Origin: Azolla caroliniana
Taxonomy: Eukaryota; Polypodiophyta
Length of the DNA stretch: 64,000 nucleotides
Direction: 5' to 3'
NCBI GenBank assembly: GCA_043228905.1
Contig: JBHGNT010000013.1
Location: 3,906,001-3,970,000 of the forward strand
Shown here one piece after another: positions 33,394 to 43,280 of this stretch. A model generated the notes under the pieces. That model saw only the letters and a program-made list of their open reading frames with translations, did not search any database and had not been told where the DNA came from. Made by a program: the position numbers and the translations under genes. Positions within the stretch are counted from its first letter, which is position 1. Each line of letters starts with the position of its first letter.

Positions 33394-33418
33394 TGTTTCC
33401 ACTCGCATGCTTTTACCC
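33394..33418 (-). repeat. E2 right terminal inverted repeat
   Basis: The reverse complement of 21639-21663 with one mismatch. It ends TTTTACCC immediately before the target duplication TACT. Confidence 0.95.
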
Positions 33419-34204
33419 TACTGCCGATCGAAGGGAATCTGGCTCGAATACATCGTGTCGAAGACACCGGAGCTTAATGGGCTAGTTGAGAGGATGGAGA
33501 GGGTCCGAAGTATGGTAGCACATGGCAAGTTGTCCAAGACGTTCTGGGCTGAGGCGCTGATGACAACAGTGTACGTGATAAATAGATCACCCTCTGCACC
33601 CTTGGGCGGAGATGTTCCACAAAGGGTGTGGATTGACAAAGACATATCGTACTGACACTTGAGGGTGTTCGGTTGTCTTGCCTACGTACACGTGGCTAAG
33701 GACCAAAGGGGCAAGTTAGATTCGAAATCTCCACCATGAATATTTCTCGACTACGGCAACAAAGAATTCGTCTATCGGCAATGGGACCTAATCAACAAGA
33801 AGGTGATTAAGAAACGATAATAGCCGATTGGGAGTAGGAAAATAAGCTTGTCGTTGCGAATTCTAGCCGAGTCGATGAACGGCCGAATCAAATGTCGGTC
33901 AAATCGACTGAAATCGGATACGAACCAGTCGACCGAATCAATAATCGGCAAAATCGAGAATTGACTAAGGAACAAGAGGAACCAGCCGACCAAGGAGCCG
34001 AATACGACTCGGCCGAAGAAGTCAAACAGGGACCAACTATGCGGAATGAAGGCTGAAAATATCCCCGGAGAGAGAAGGGCCCGCCGGAGATTTTCGAATG
34101 AAGAACGCGTCTTATTAACCAATGAGGGGGAGCCAGAGAGCTTTGAGGAAACAAAGAACAATACCCACAATAAAAAATGGTTAAGTGCCATGCAAGAGGA
34201 GATG
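33419..34204 (+). pseudogene. Copia C integrase C-terminal part and linker to RT
   Basis: It continues the integrase from 21638: RSKGIWLEYIV, TPELNGLVERM with catalytic Glu context, FWAEALMTTVYVINRSPSAPL (33540-33600), then the RVFGCLAYVHV block after a TGA at 33653. An Asp/Glu/Ser-rich linker follows to KWLSAMQEEM at 34204, the standard start of the copia RT region. Gypsy D inserts there. Several stops are present. Confidence 0.87.
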
Positions 34205-34744
34205 TGTTGCTCCTTCCTGGAGAACACCTTCGATTACTCCTCTTGATTAATCAAGTTAAGGAATCATGGTGCATAGGGACTAGGGGCCCGAGCAGGGGTC
34301 AGATCGTTACGACCGATTTAGATTAACACTCTGACAACCGGCTACAACTAGTTGGTACATACACCTTATAGAACCAACGTAACCAAGTAGAGATAGATAA
34401 AAAATGAGACAAACACAGAGATTGACCCACAAGTATATATGTATTCGATTGTTGCAACATACAATAAAGATACAAATACAATGACCGACTAGAACCTGTA
34501 TCGCTCACTCACTCAGTACTAAACTAGAACTAGGCTTAATGGAGTCTAGGATTCCTATTTTTCTCTCTTCTGGTACAAACCCCTTCTCGATTATATAGCC
34601 TTTCCTTTGCTTGGCGCTTGCCAACCACTCTTCCTTGATATTCGGATTCTACCTTCGGTTGATAGTGTTCGGCTCCTTTTGTTCTTTTCACATTCGTCCT
34701 ACGCGTCGCTTTTATACTTTGTTCCTACTGTCCCACAGATAACA
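34205..34744 (-). repeat. Gypsy D 3' LTR
   Basis: 540 bp, starting TGTTGCTCCTTCC and ending CAGATAACA, preceded by AGATG. It is aligned throughout with 38229-38772. Confidence 0.93.
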
Positions 34745-35129
34745 CCTGACACACTCGTGGAATATTGCGTTGCACGTCGAACCCAAACATTGACCAAAAA
34801 TTGAAGTCTGAAAAATCGAAAGTATTGCACCCGAAAAAAATTAAAAAAATCGAAAGAATCGAAAAATTTCTATGGTACATTAGTCTTCCTCCAAGATTGA
34901 TGTAATGCCGTCCACATGCTCTGTCTCATCTGGTTTGAGGTCGGCCGAGAGCTCGACATGTTGCTCGTGTGCTTCATTCTCTAGGATGGTTTCTTGTGCT
35001 GGTTCATCCTGTTGGGGAGCTTCTTTTGGATACTCTCCTCCTCAGACTCCTTTTTTGTTTTTGGCCCCGTCTCTTACTCTGGCCCCGCTTGCTCTTGCTC
35101 CTTATCTAGGTCTCGCTCTTCATCGGTTA

Positions 35130-36300
35130 TTAGCTCCTCACTGGCTTGTTTGTGCACATGATCGTGGTGGCTTTCTTGGAAACCTTCATTGCTAACCTCG
35201 GCTGAGGCTTCGAATGTTGTTTCTTCTTGGAGCCTCTCTCATTCGTACCGCTCTTGTTCTCGAATTCCTGTGGTAATTGTTTAAACACCTCGCTATGTGT
35301 CTGGGCAAGAGGGACAAATTCCTCTGTCAGGTCTTCTCGGAGCATTTGGACGCTGCTTTCGTCCATCTTGAAAAATCCTCGGCCTTCTTTTTGTCGATTC
35401 TCGTGGTTAGCTTGAAAAATATGCAATTTGGCCGCCTATGCCGACCATGTTTTGTAGCCGTTGGACAAGGCATCGGTGATTTGGGAGTACAATCATTGTC
35501 GATGTTTGCGGAGCAAAATTTTAATCTGTGTTTTGTCCATCTCACTCTTCACTCGGCATTCCCGCAGGCCGCTTTCAAATCGTGCGTGTTGAGCATACAT
35601 CTCCTCCATTTGAGCCCGCATAGTTGTGACTCGAGCATCACAGTAATCACATTCGACTAGCTCGTGCTCTGCCCGTTGGATAACATGTCGGGTGTTGTGG
35701 ATTTCTTGACGATACATCGCAATTTTGTCACGTTGCAGCCGATCACGGATTTGGAGGTCGAGCAACTGTTGGTGAAATCTGATGAATTCTGCTACCAGTA
35801 TGTGGTTCTCCTTTTCCAGTTCCTCGTGGCGCTCCTGAGATCCATTCAGGGCCTCCTTATAGTTGGCTATTGTATCCCGTAGTGAATTTTGAAAGCCGGC
35901 TTTGACCGTTTTTATGGTTAGTGTGCGCGCGCAAAGCTGTGGCATGCTCATCTCCTTAAGCGCGTAGGCTCTGGTCTGCATTTTTCTTGTGCTGGTTCAG
36001 GCGTTCTGCGGGATGCACCTTCTGTGCTTCCATGGCTCTAATAAAGTCCTCCTCTCTTTTTTTCAATGTTGTGTCGAATTGTGCTTGCAATTCCACCTCG
36101 CATGCAATTCCAGTCGCAGGCCGATTTCCTATGCATCGGGGTGAGGCGGTGTGTCTACAACTTTCAAGTATCCGCACAGACTGTGCTTGCGCAACCAGGT
36201 GCGGAGTTCCATGGAACCTTCGATTGGCGTGGTGAGTACTTTTGTTTGGGGAGAGAGGGGAGAGGAAGGCTTCCGTGCAATCTTCCGTGCAAAGGGTCAA
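35130..36300 (-). CDS. Gypsy D additional ORF(s), coiled-coil
   Basis: Downstream of integrase on the - strand are three overlapping frames: 36300-35956 (Lys/Glu/Ala-rich end), 35981-35493 (162 aa, long heptad-like stretch NYKEALNGSQERHEELEKEN, then a Cys pair CDYCDAR), and 35426-35130 (acidic then Lys-rich). Together they look like one broken protein of over 300 aa with a strong coiled coil. Some non-chromodomain plant gypsy lineages carry such an extra ORF between pol and the 3' LTR. The function is unknown. Confidence 0.6.
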
Positions 36301-36699
36301 GAAGGCGGAGAGCTTGGACAGGAGGCTTGAGGGCTAAGTGCTTCTTTGTGTAAATGAGGTTTTGGCCTCTGTGAAACCGCTTTTTGTTGAGGATGTTGTT
36401 CCCGAGGTGCGTCCTTGTGCCCTAGATTTAGAAAACTTCACTCCCATTCCTTCTATTAATTCCACGCGTTGAAAAGGATGTGTACTTGCTTTTCCTTGTT
36501 GCACGTGCATGCTCTTTAAATACTCAACTTAATGGGCGTTTTTTTCAGGTAGGTGGGGTAGTTACCATAATTGGGGTGACGTACCCTCGTGAGTCGTCAT
36601 GTGACCTATCTCAGGCTGACCGAGGTCGTGCCGTTTGTCCGAAAATGGGTTGGGAGGTGTATGGCCGAAATTTGGCTTCAATCGGAACCCATTGACCCA

Positions 36700-37800
36700 T
36701 TTCGACATGATATCTCTGGCTAATGTACCGAGCAGAAAGGTTCCGTTGAATTCGCCGATTATCCAAAACGAACCTGTCCATCAAAACCGGAGCTTCCTCG
36801 GCATCGAGCCGAGCCGAGTTTGAAACACCAGAACTGCCTTGATGATTCCCAATGATTTCTCGTTCCCTTTGTGATGACGATCAACAAATGCTTTATGCCG
36901 GTGTTGACCATGTTCCAGATAGCTGAGACTGACAAGCTCATCTTCCCGAAGTTCGAGTCGTTTTTGTTCTGACTTTGTTTCAGGGAGTCGTTGCGAGATC
37001 TGCATGTGTAAGCTTGGCACCTGGAATTCAATCAGCATGACGGCTTCTAATCCGAATGCCAACCGAAAAGGCATGGACTTAATGTTGTTGTCGAAGGTTG
37101 TGCAATAAGCCCAAACTGCGTTGTGCAGCTTGTCATCCCAATTCAATTTTCATTCATGATTGTTTTAAGGATGGTCTGGAGCATCTTAGTTGTCGATTCG
37201 GCCAGGCTATTATCTTGCGGATAGTAAGGTGTGCTTCTCTTATCTACCATCGTGTAATGTGTTGTGAGCTCCCGAATAATTTTGTTGATGACATGGCCAC
37301 CCTGATTGCTAACTAACTTGATCAGGTAGCCGAATCAGCATCAGAGGCATTCATAAATGAATTTCATTGTTGAGGCAGGTGTGTTATCCTGAAGCGCCTT
37401 TGCTTCGACCCACTTTGTATAGTAATCAGTTGTGACAATAATGTATTGATTACCAGTTCGGGCTGCGGCCATCTTGAATGGGTCGATGAAATCCAACTCC
37501 CAATCTCGAATATGCTCGAGTGGAAGGATCGGTTGGTGGGGCATTCACACTCGCTCGGTAGGTTGACCCATGCATTGGCCAAGGTCGCATTGCTAGCAGA
37601 ATTCGTGCACATCCTTTTGTGTTGTTGGCCACCATAAGCCGCTTTGCCAAACTTTTCTACCGGGTGCATCACCTGCATAGTATACCCCAAAAATTCCATA
37701 ATGGGCTTCTCGGAGGATGGCGTCTTTTTGGAATCTCCGAACTGCTCGGCACCAGATTCCGTATGAACCTTTGTTGTATAATGTGTTGGTTCTCAACCAC
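36700..37800 (-). pseudogene. Gypsy D integrase
   Basis: Read on the - strand: the zinc-finger remnant (REAHYGIFGVYYAGD near 37700), then RDWELDFIDPFKMAA with NQYIIVTTDYYTKWVEAKAL (37370-37510). A disrupted region at 37150-37350 contains the DRGGH-like block, followed by NWDDKLHNAVWAYCTTF and FRLAFGLEAVM (36900-37146) and a C-terminal HKAFVDRHHKGNE segment. Frame changes occur around 37340 and 36990. Confidence 0.83.
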
Positions 37801-38134
37801 AATCCTGATCCCCATCCGTTGGTTCAAAAACATATAGGCCGACAACTTCCACAATATCGATGACGAATAGATGGACGATCTTCGGGTGATACTCGAAGAA
37901 TCTGTCGACTTCGTTATCTGCTAAGGCATCTAGCATATGGACACCTTTGGCATACAGAGATGTAGCATCCTTCTGTGTGAGGACTCGCTCTTCCGTGGCG
38001 ATGCGAACCTTGGTCTTCCTTCGGCGGAAAGATATCAGGTTGTGTTGCCAGTGTTGTTTGATGTTCACGGTGCGTAACCAGGGGCGGCCAAGCAGCATTG
38101 GGTAAGCATCGGGAGCGTCTAGCCATAAAACCAC
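37793..38134 (-). pseudogene. Gypsy D protease C-terminal region
   Basis: PMLLGRPWLRTVNIKQHWQ is the conserved end of gypsy retropepsins. It is followed by YAKGVHMLDALADNEVDRFF, which matches the equivalent segment of gypsy G (YVESVNMLAGLADEEVDRYL at about 52870). The catalytic DSG side is missing, and the sequence joins directly to integrase, revealing deletion of RT and RNase H. Confidence 0.8.
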
Positions 38135-38228
38135 AACCGAGATCGTGAAGGTGTGGCTGCTTAGGAAAAAATCGAGTTTCCGAATTAGGCCTATTTTAGG
38201 GTTTAGGGTTTAGGGGCATGCCAAATTG

Positions 38229-38772
38229 TGTTGCTCCTTCCTGGAGAACACATTCGATTACTCCTCCTAAGTAATCGGATCAAGGAATCATGGTGCGTAG
38301 GAGCTAGGGGCCCGAGTAGGGGTCAGATTGTTACGACCGATTTAGATAACACTTCGACAACCGGCTACAATTGATTAGTACATACACCTTATATACCGAA
38401 TGTAAACAAGTTGAGATATGGATCGAAAATGAGACAGACACAGACAGAGATTGATCCACAAGTATATATGTATTCGATTGCTGCAACATATAATAAAGAT
38501 ACAGATACAATGATTGAGTAGAACCCGTATCACTCACTCACTCAATACTAAACTAGAACTATGCTTAGTTGGCTTTGGGAATTCTATTTTTCTCTCTCTG
38601 CTGGTATTGACCCCTTCTCGATTATATAGCCTTTCCTTTGCTTGATGCTTGCCCCCTCTTCATTGATATTCGGCTTTTACCTTCAGTTGTTAGTGTTCGG
38701 CTCCTTTTGCTCTTTCCACATTCATCCTATGCGTCCCTTTCATACTTTGTTCCTGTTGTCCCACAGATAACA
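38229..38772 (-). repeat. Gypsy D 5' LTR
   Basis: 544 bp, the partner of 34205-34744, followed by AGATG. On the - strand the internal region begins just left of 38229 with ATTTGGCATGCC and a CCCTAAA-like repeat. I could not identify a tRNA match for the primer site. Confidence 0.92.
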
Positions 38773-39362
38773 AGATGGATTCCTTGCCTGAGAACCACAC
38801 ATATGAACTAACCGAACTAGCAAGAGGAAAGAAGGCACTTCGGAATAAGTGGGTACACAAATTGAAGCCGAGAGAAAGCGGGAATCCACCAAGATACAAA
38901 GCCCGACTTTTGGTGAAAGGCTTTCAGCGGAAGAAGTGGGTGGATTTTGATGAAATATTTGCTCTGGTATTGAAGATGACATGAATCCAAACAGTGCTGA
39001 GCATAGCGGCTAGAATGGACCTTGAAGTCAAGGAACTAGACATCAAGGCAACCTTCCATGATGGAGATTTGGAGGAAGAGATTTACATGCACCAGCCAGA
39101 AGGATTCGTGGAGAAAGGTAAAGAAAACCTAGTATGCCGATTGATGAAGAGCTTATATGGGCTGAAGCAAGCACATCGACAATGGTACAAAAAGTTTGAA
39201 TCCTTCATGGTGGATCACGGTTTCCACAAGTCACAACCCGACCACTGTGTCTTTGTTAAGAAATATGATGGAGGAGAGTTTCTCATCCTCCTATTGTAGG
39301 TTGATGACATGTTGATTGTCGGATAGGACCCGAAGAAAATAAGAAGGTTTAGGGTTGGCGAA
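38773..39362 (+). pseudogene. Copia C reverse transcriptase (truncated)
   Basis: It resumes from 34204 with MDSLPENHTYEL, then KWVHKLKPRESG, DEIFALVLKMT, KELDIKATFHDGDLEEEIYM and SLYGLKQAHRQWYKKF, and the catalytic box VDDMLIVG after a TAG at 39297-39299. Stops also occur at 38982 and near 39324. Sequence after VDDMLIVG is lost and no RNase H is seen before the purine tract GAAGGGGGAGTT at about 39397. Confidence 0.88.
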
Positions 39363-39876
39363 GGGTCAGGTTGTTGAAGTACTCCACGCTCAAGTGAAGG
39401 GGGAGTTTGTTGGGAAAACATGTCCCTCCGGATGGGAAGATTACGAGCCGAATCGGATTGAGAGTCGACAAGAAAATCGAATGAACAAAAATTGACAAAT
39501 CGAATAATCGATTAATAGCTGATTCGGGAAGCTATATTTGTAAATAGTCTTAATGTGCCCATTGGGACTATATTTTTAAATAGCCCTGAAAGTTGTATTA
39601 ATATAAATATGTTAATAATTAAGTAATTAACTAAGGGGGAGTTTGTTGGGAAAACATGTCCCTCCGGATGGGAAGATTACGAGCCGAATCGGATTGAGAG
39701 TCGACAAGAAAATCGAATGAACAAAAATTGACAAATCGAATAATCGATTAATAGCTGATTCAGGAGGCTATATTTGTAAATAGTCTTAATGTGCCCATTG
39801 GGACTATATTTGTAAATAGCCCTGAAAGTTGTATTAATATAAATATGTTAATAATTAAGTAATTAACTAAGGGTTC

Positions 39877-40320
39877 ATTAGTATCTAATTATGTGACAAG
39901 TTAATCACATATGTGGTTAAGCCGTGGAAGATTATGTGATATGTGTGAGAGAGAAAGGGATAGAGGAAGCTACACTCACGAACAATGAGATAAATGGGGG
40001 ATGATTGACAAGAGTGTAGCTAAAGACATTTCTCTATATTAATAAGCATCAAGTTACAAAAATACCCACAATGAGGTATATATACAACTCATGTGCAAGG
40101 GTGCACATGTGTGAGTAGAATATAGGTACAAGGATGTAAGTCCTATATTAAATATACTTGGTAGTGGAGGATCTAGAATGTATCCCACTTACGTACAAGT
40201 ACAATATCCTATTTAAGGGTTTAAAAGGTCAACACACTAACTAGATTCTATCTAGGTAACTACTAAGTTACGTTGTTAACTAAATGGCTAAACTTAGTTG
40301 AGTGTGATAGCTCAACAAAA
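39877..40320 (-). other. AT-rich insertion, LTR-like
   Basis: It splits the 'ctaaggg'/'ttagggcaaac' segment of the copia C LTR. It holds a reversed TATA-like box (ggtatatatac near 40077) and inverted 'catgtgcaagggtgcacatgtg' tracts. Read in reverse it starts TGTTGAGCTATC, which suggests a solo LTR in - orientation. No clean target duplication was established. Confidence 0.4.
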
Positions 40321-40591
40321 TACAATTAGGGCAAACCTTATAAGGTGTGAATCATTATTGTGAAATAGTTGTGGAAGGTAGTTGCATCTGTAATTACAAA
40401 AGAGAGAGAGAGAGAGAGTGTGTGTGTGTAACTCTGTAGCCATCAATCGATGAAGAAAAGTTCAAGCTCGGTGCCTTGAATCCTCTTGTTATACTCCTCC
40501 CCTTATAGTGATTCGTTTTGAAGTTTGTGGACTCTAGGTGGTTTTCCCTTTTCGGGTGTTTCCACATTAAATACTTGTGTCCCTTTGAGTT

Positions 40592-41407
40592 TGTTGGGAG
40601 ACAGGTCCCTCCGGATGGGAAGAGAGAAGAACAGTGTCGATGAACAAACTCGGCCGAGGCCGAAACCGGATGAGGAGTACTTGGCTACGGAGAGCCGAAT
40701 GGTGCAAACCCGGTGAGAACCGGATGAGGAGTACCCGGCTACGGAGAGCCGGATGACGCAGACCCGGTGAGAACCGGATGAGGAGTACCCGGCTACGGAA
40801 ATCCGGATGACGCAGACCCGGTGAGAACCAGATGAGGAGTACCCGGCTACGGAGAGCCGGATGGTGCAGACCCGGTGAGATCCGAATGAGGAGTACCCGG
40901 CTATGGAGAGCCGAATGGTGCAGACCCGGTGAGAACCGGATGAAGAGACATATTCATAAATATGTTTCTGAGAGTCCATCAAGGCTATATTTGTAAATAA
41001 CCGAAAAGTCATATTAGTATAAATATGACTTAGGGCAAACTTTTAGGAGTTGTTGTTGTCATTTCTTGTTGGTGCAAGAAGAAGAGTGAGCACGTAACAG
41101 TTTACAGAAAGAGAGAGAGGAAGAGGTCGCAGCCTCTGTTGTAACCGCCGCCTGTGGCGAGGATCGTGAGCACGAGGTCGTTGCCTCCGTGAACTCACTG
41201 TTGTACATTCTAACGTAGCGATAGTTTGTAGCCTGTGGGCTGCCGTGGTTTCTTCCCTTAGTTTGGGTTTTCCACGTAAACATCCTGTGTACATTTTTCT
41301 TTCTCTTCTCCTTTGTGTCGCGTGTTTTTCGTTTCCTGTTTTCTGTGTATGATTCTAAGCTCGGTTGTGGCCGAGCGTTGTGCATAAGGAGCGTCGAGTT
41401 CCCGTCA
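40592..41407 (+). repeat. Solo LTR with 54-bp minisatellite
   Basis: 816 bp, TGTTGGGAGACAGG...CCGTCA, flanked by perfect GAGTT target duplications (40587-40591 and 41408-41412). The same LTR family occurs in reverse at 54680-55379. It carries about five 54-bp units at 40667-40936, compared with about three in the other copy. Confidence 0.93.
40667..40936 (+). repeat. 54-bp minisatellite inside the solo LTR
   Basis: Five units of the type cggatgaggagtacccggct, then acggagagcc, ggatgacgca and gacccggtgagaac. The unit length of 54 keeps an 18-residue frame open, but the LTR location argues against coding. Confidence 0.9.
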
Positions 41408-41510
41408 GAGTTTTCATTTTTCTGTTTTTTGTCTGTGCACTATCTTACTCGATTCTTTGCACCCGAATATACAAACGAGAAACCGCTTGCTGTCGGTCAT
41501 GATCCTAACA

Positions 41511-42234
41511 ACGATATTATTTCCTGCACAAGTAGCTAACAACGGACGTAAGACCCCACAACGGGAGAAGGGGCAGTTATCACAGGCATTACCAAAATAA
41601 GTAGCCCGAAGACCAATACCATGAGAAGAGTGGCAGGAACCAGAGCCAACACCGGAGCAAAGACATGATGCCTAGCATCAATTAGAGCTGAACCAAATAG
41701 CAGAAGCCAAGCCAACGCCCGCCACCCAACTGTTGACCTAAGCACCACAAGGAAAATAATCACAAGACAAATCAAGACCATCACCACGTCAAAAACAGAG
41801 GAGGTAGCGGTTGGCATCACAACGCGTTTCAACTGAAAATAAGTGTCTCAAGAAGAGAGTAGGCCGACAAAACGAACTAGAGTCGAACAATAGTTGGCCG
41901 AACAACCCTAACCAACAGAAGCACCAACAACAATGGAGGCACCAGTCAAACCTGTGCAGAAAGACACCATGGAGAAAGAAAAGGTGTGAACAATAACACT
42001 GCATGAGGTCCTTGGACTAACCAACATCCAATCAGCAACATGTGAATTCACAGCGTTGTTGTAGTTCGACACATCAAATGAACTAGTGGGTTTTGTTAGC
42101 AAAGAGATTACAATTCGCCTCCGACCTATTAGCCCAAGAACATAGAGATTGATAAATGATCCAGAGGGCCATGCTCGGTGCACTCGAGCTAGAAGAGGAA
42201 AGGGAGTTGTAGAGGATCGGACGCTAGAGAATTG
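41511..42234 (+). pseudogene. Gypsy gag-like remnant
   Basis: A + strand reading around 41940-42080 (VKPVQKDTMEKEKV, a stop, then TITLHEVLGLTNIQ and FTALL) resembles the gag-protease junction of some gypsy elements; compare LTLRELLGI at 49224. Upstream sequence is rich in Asn/Gln/Pro codons. No intact ORF. Confidence 0.4.
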
Positions 42235-42620
42235 TGTTGAGAATTGGGTCCCTTTCAGATGGGCCAAATTCAGGACCCAGTCGGAATCTGGGAACTGGAT
42301 GGAGTCCTTATAAGTATCCGGAAAGGTCAAATATGCAAATAGGTTTTGTGTCAAGCAAATTTAGGCTAGTCATGTAAATAGCTCGAAAGTTATCTAAGTA
42401 TAAAGATAACTAGGGCAAACTACGTAGATGTTCATTCTGTTGAGTCGTCTTGTTCATCTAGTGGTGTGTGTGAGTTGTCTGTGTAACTGTGTACAATGTG
42501 TCCGCGATTGTTGTATCCATGGTTGTTTATATACCCGTATTTAACGTTTAAATACGTATAGTACCTCATCATTTGTATAGTACGTTGTCGCGAAGTTTTG
42601 CGCACGTGTGTTACTTGGGC
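42235..42620 (+). repeat. LTR-like sequence, borders unresolved
   Basis: It begins TGTTGAGAATTGGG directly after the gag remnant and contains 'ataactagggcaaac', shared with the LTRs at 40592 and 39408. No matching end or target duplication was found. Confidence 0.45.
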
Positions 42621-42845
42621 GGGACCACGGGGGTCTCAGACTAGGGAGTACTCAAGGGATAGAGAAGACCCGAGGTTTGCTTTATGAAAATACTACTTCC
42701 CCACCCCTTCTCGAGCAAGGTCTCGTTCCCCTTTGTTTTGTGAGGCTGGTGGCTCTCGTTGTCACGACTCGTCGACCTTTCGAGATCACCGTACGAGCCA
42801 AGTGACCAAACGAGTACAAGCAAGATGAGCACGCAACATGAACGC

Positions 42846-43280
42846 ACAAAGGGGACGATAACACAAACACGAATGTCCGTATGGCTTTATGAGGAGGAGA
42901 GGTGCATGGGCGCGCCTGAACGCTCCCTTGTGACAAGACGTCGAACGTACGAGGAAGACACAAAACACACGCACAAAATGCTCGTATGCCTTTATGAGGA
43001 GGAGAGGTGCATGGGCAAGCCCGAACGGTCCCCTCGTCACAAGACGGTCGACCGTACAAGGAAGACACAAACACACACACAAATGCTCGTACGCCTTTAT
43101 GAGGAGGAGAGGTTCATGGGCAAGCCCGAATAGTCCCCTTGTCACAAGACGGCTGAACGTACAAGGAAGACACAAACACACGCACAAATGCTCGTACGCC
43201 TTTATGAGGAGGAGAGGTGCATGGGCAAGCCCGAACGGTCCCCTCGTCACAAGACGGCCGAACGTACAAGAAAGACACGA
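42846..43280 (+). repeat. 105-bp minisatellite
   Basis: Four units with exact 105-bp spacing (equivalent ATG at 42873, 42978, 43083, 43188), each containing 'tttatgaggaggagaggtgc' and 'acaagacg'. The unit length is a multiple of three, so frames on both strands stay open across it. This explains the apparent ORFs here. Confidence 0.92.

Larger units (their letters stand above)
21639..33418. mobile_element. E2: 11.8-kb DNA transposon with DDE-like, RING and FCP1-like genes
   Basis: The element begins GGGTGAAAGCATGCGAG at 21639, and the reverse complement (one mismatch in 25: GGGTAAAAG) ends at 33418. The flanks carry the 4-bp direct repeat TACT (21635-21638 and 33419-33422). The empty site restores the copia C integrase frame exactly. 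Inside are a + strand putative transposase gene, two - strand genes converging on it, an 83-bp minisatellite, and arrays of AGCTAATTAGCT-centred 20-mers. E1 and E2 share TSD length but not TIR sequence, so they may be different families of related biology. Confidence 0.93.
34205..38772 (-). mobile_element. Gypsy D: internally deleted Ty3/gypsy element
   Basis: LTRs 34205-34744 and 38229-38772 (both TGTTGCTCC...CAGATAACA by + strand reading) are flanked by perfect AGATG target duplications (34200-34204 and 38773-38777). The internal coding sequence is on the - strand: protease C-terminus, then integrase, then additional ORFs with coiled coil. gag, most of the protease, RT and RNase H are missing. 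It is related to gypsy G, as shown by matching integrase segments (FRLAFGLEAVM, with FQVPSLHM against FQIPSLRI). Confidence 0.92.
1..41510 (+). mobile_element. Copia C: host Ty1/copia element split by four insertions
   Basis: Coding pieces on the + strand read in order gag (1-63, 12830-13172), protease, GAG-pre-integrase and integrase N-terminus (20794-21638), integrase C-terminal part (33419-34204) and reverse transcriptase (38773-39362), followed by an LTR from 39408. Removing E1, E2 and gypsy D together with one copy of each target duplication leaves the reading frame open across the junctions, which shows that these pieces were once one element. The left end lies outside the window. RNase H is missing, probably deleted between about 39362 and 39400. 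The right limit is inferred from an LTR-like end (CCTAACA) at 41510. Confidence 0.85.
39408..41510 (+). repeat. Copia C 3' LTR, duplicated and interrupted
   Basis: It starts TGTTGGGAAAACATG after the purine tract. The first 236 bp (39408-39643) are repeated in tandem at 39644-39879, including a copy of the purine tract at the join. An AT-rich block (about 39877-40320) and a solo LTR (40592-41407) interrupt it. The likely end is CCTAACA at 41510. Opening sequence and the 'agggcaaac' motif (40330 and 41032) show kinship with the solo LTRs at 40592 and 54680. Confidence 0.7.

Noticed and set aside
40503-41012. 169-codon repetitive frame on the - strand
   Set aside because: It lies within a solo LTR and is produced by its 54-bp minisatellite.
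41536-41832. Hydrophobic 98-codon frame on the - strand resembling a membrane protein
   Set aside because: Valine/leucine richness comes from reading the complement of a gag-like remnant; no start context or homologous motif seen.
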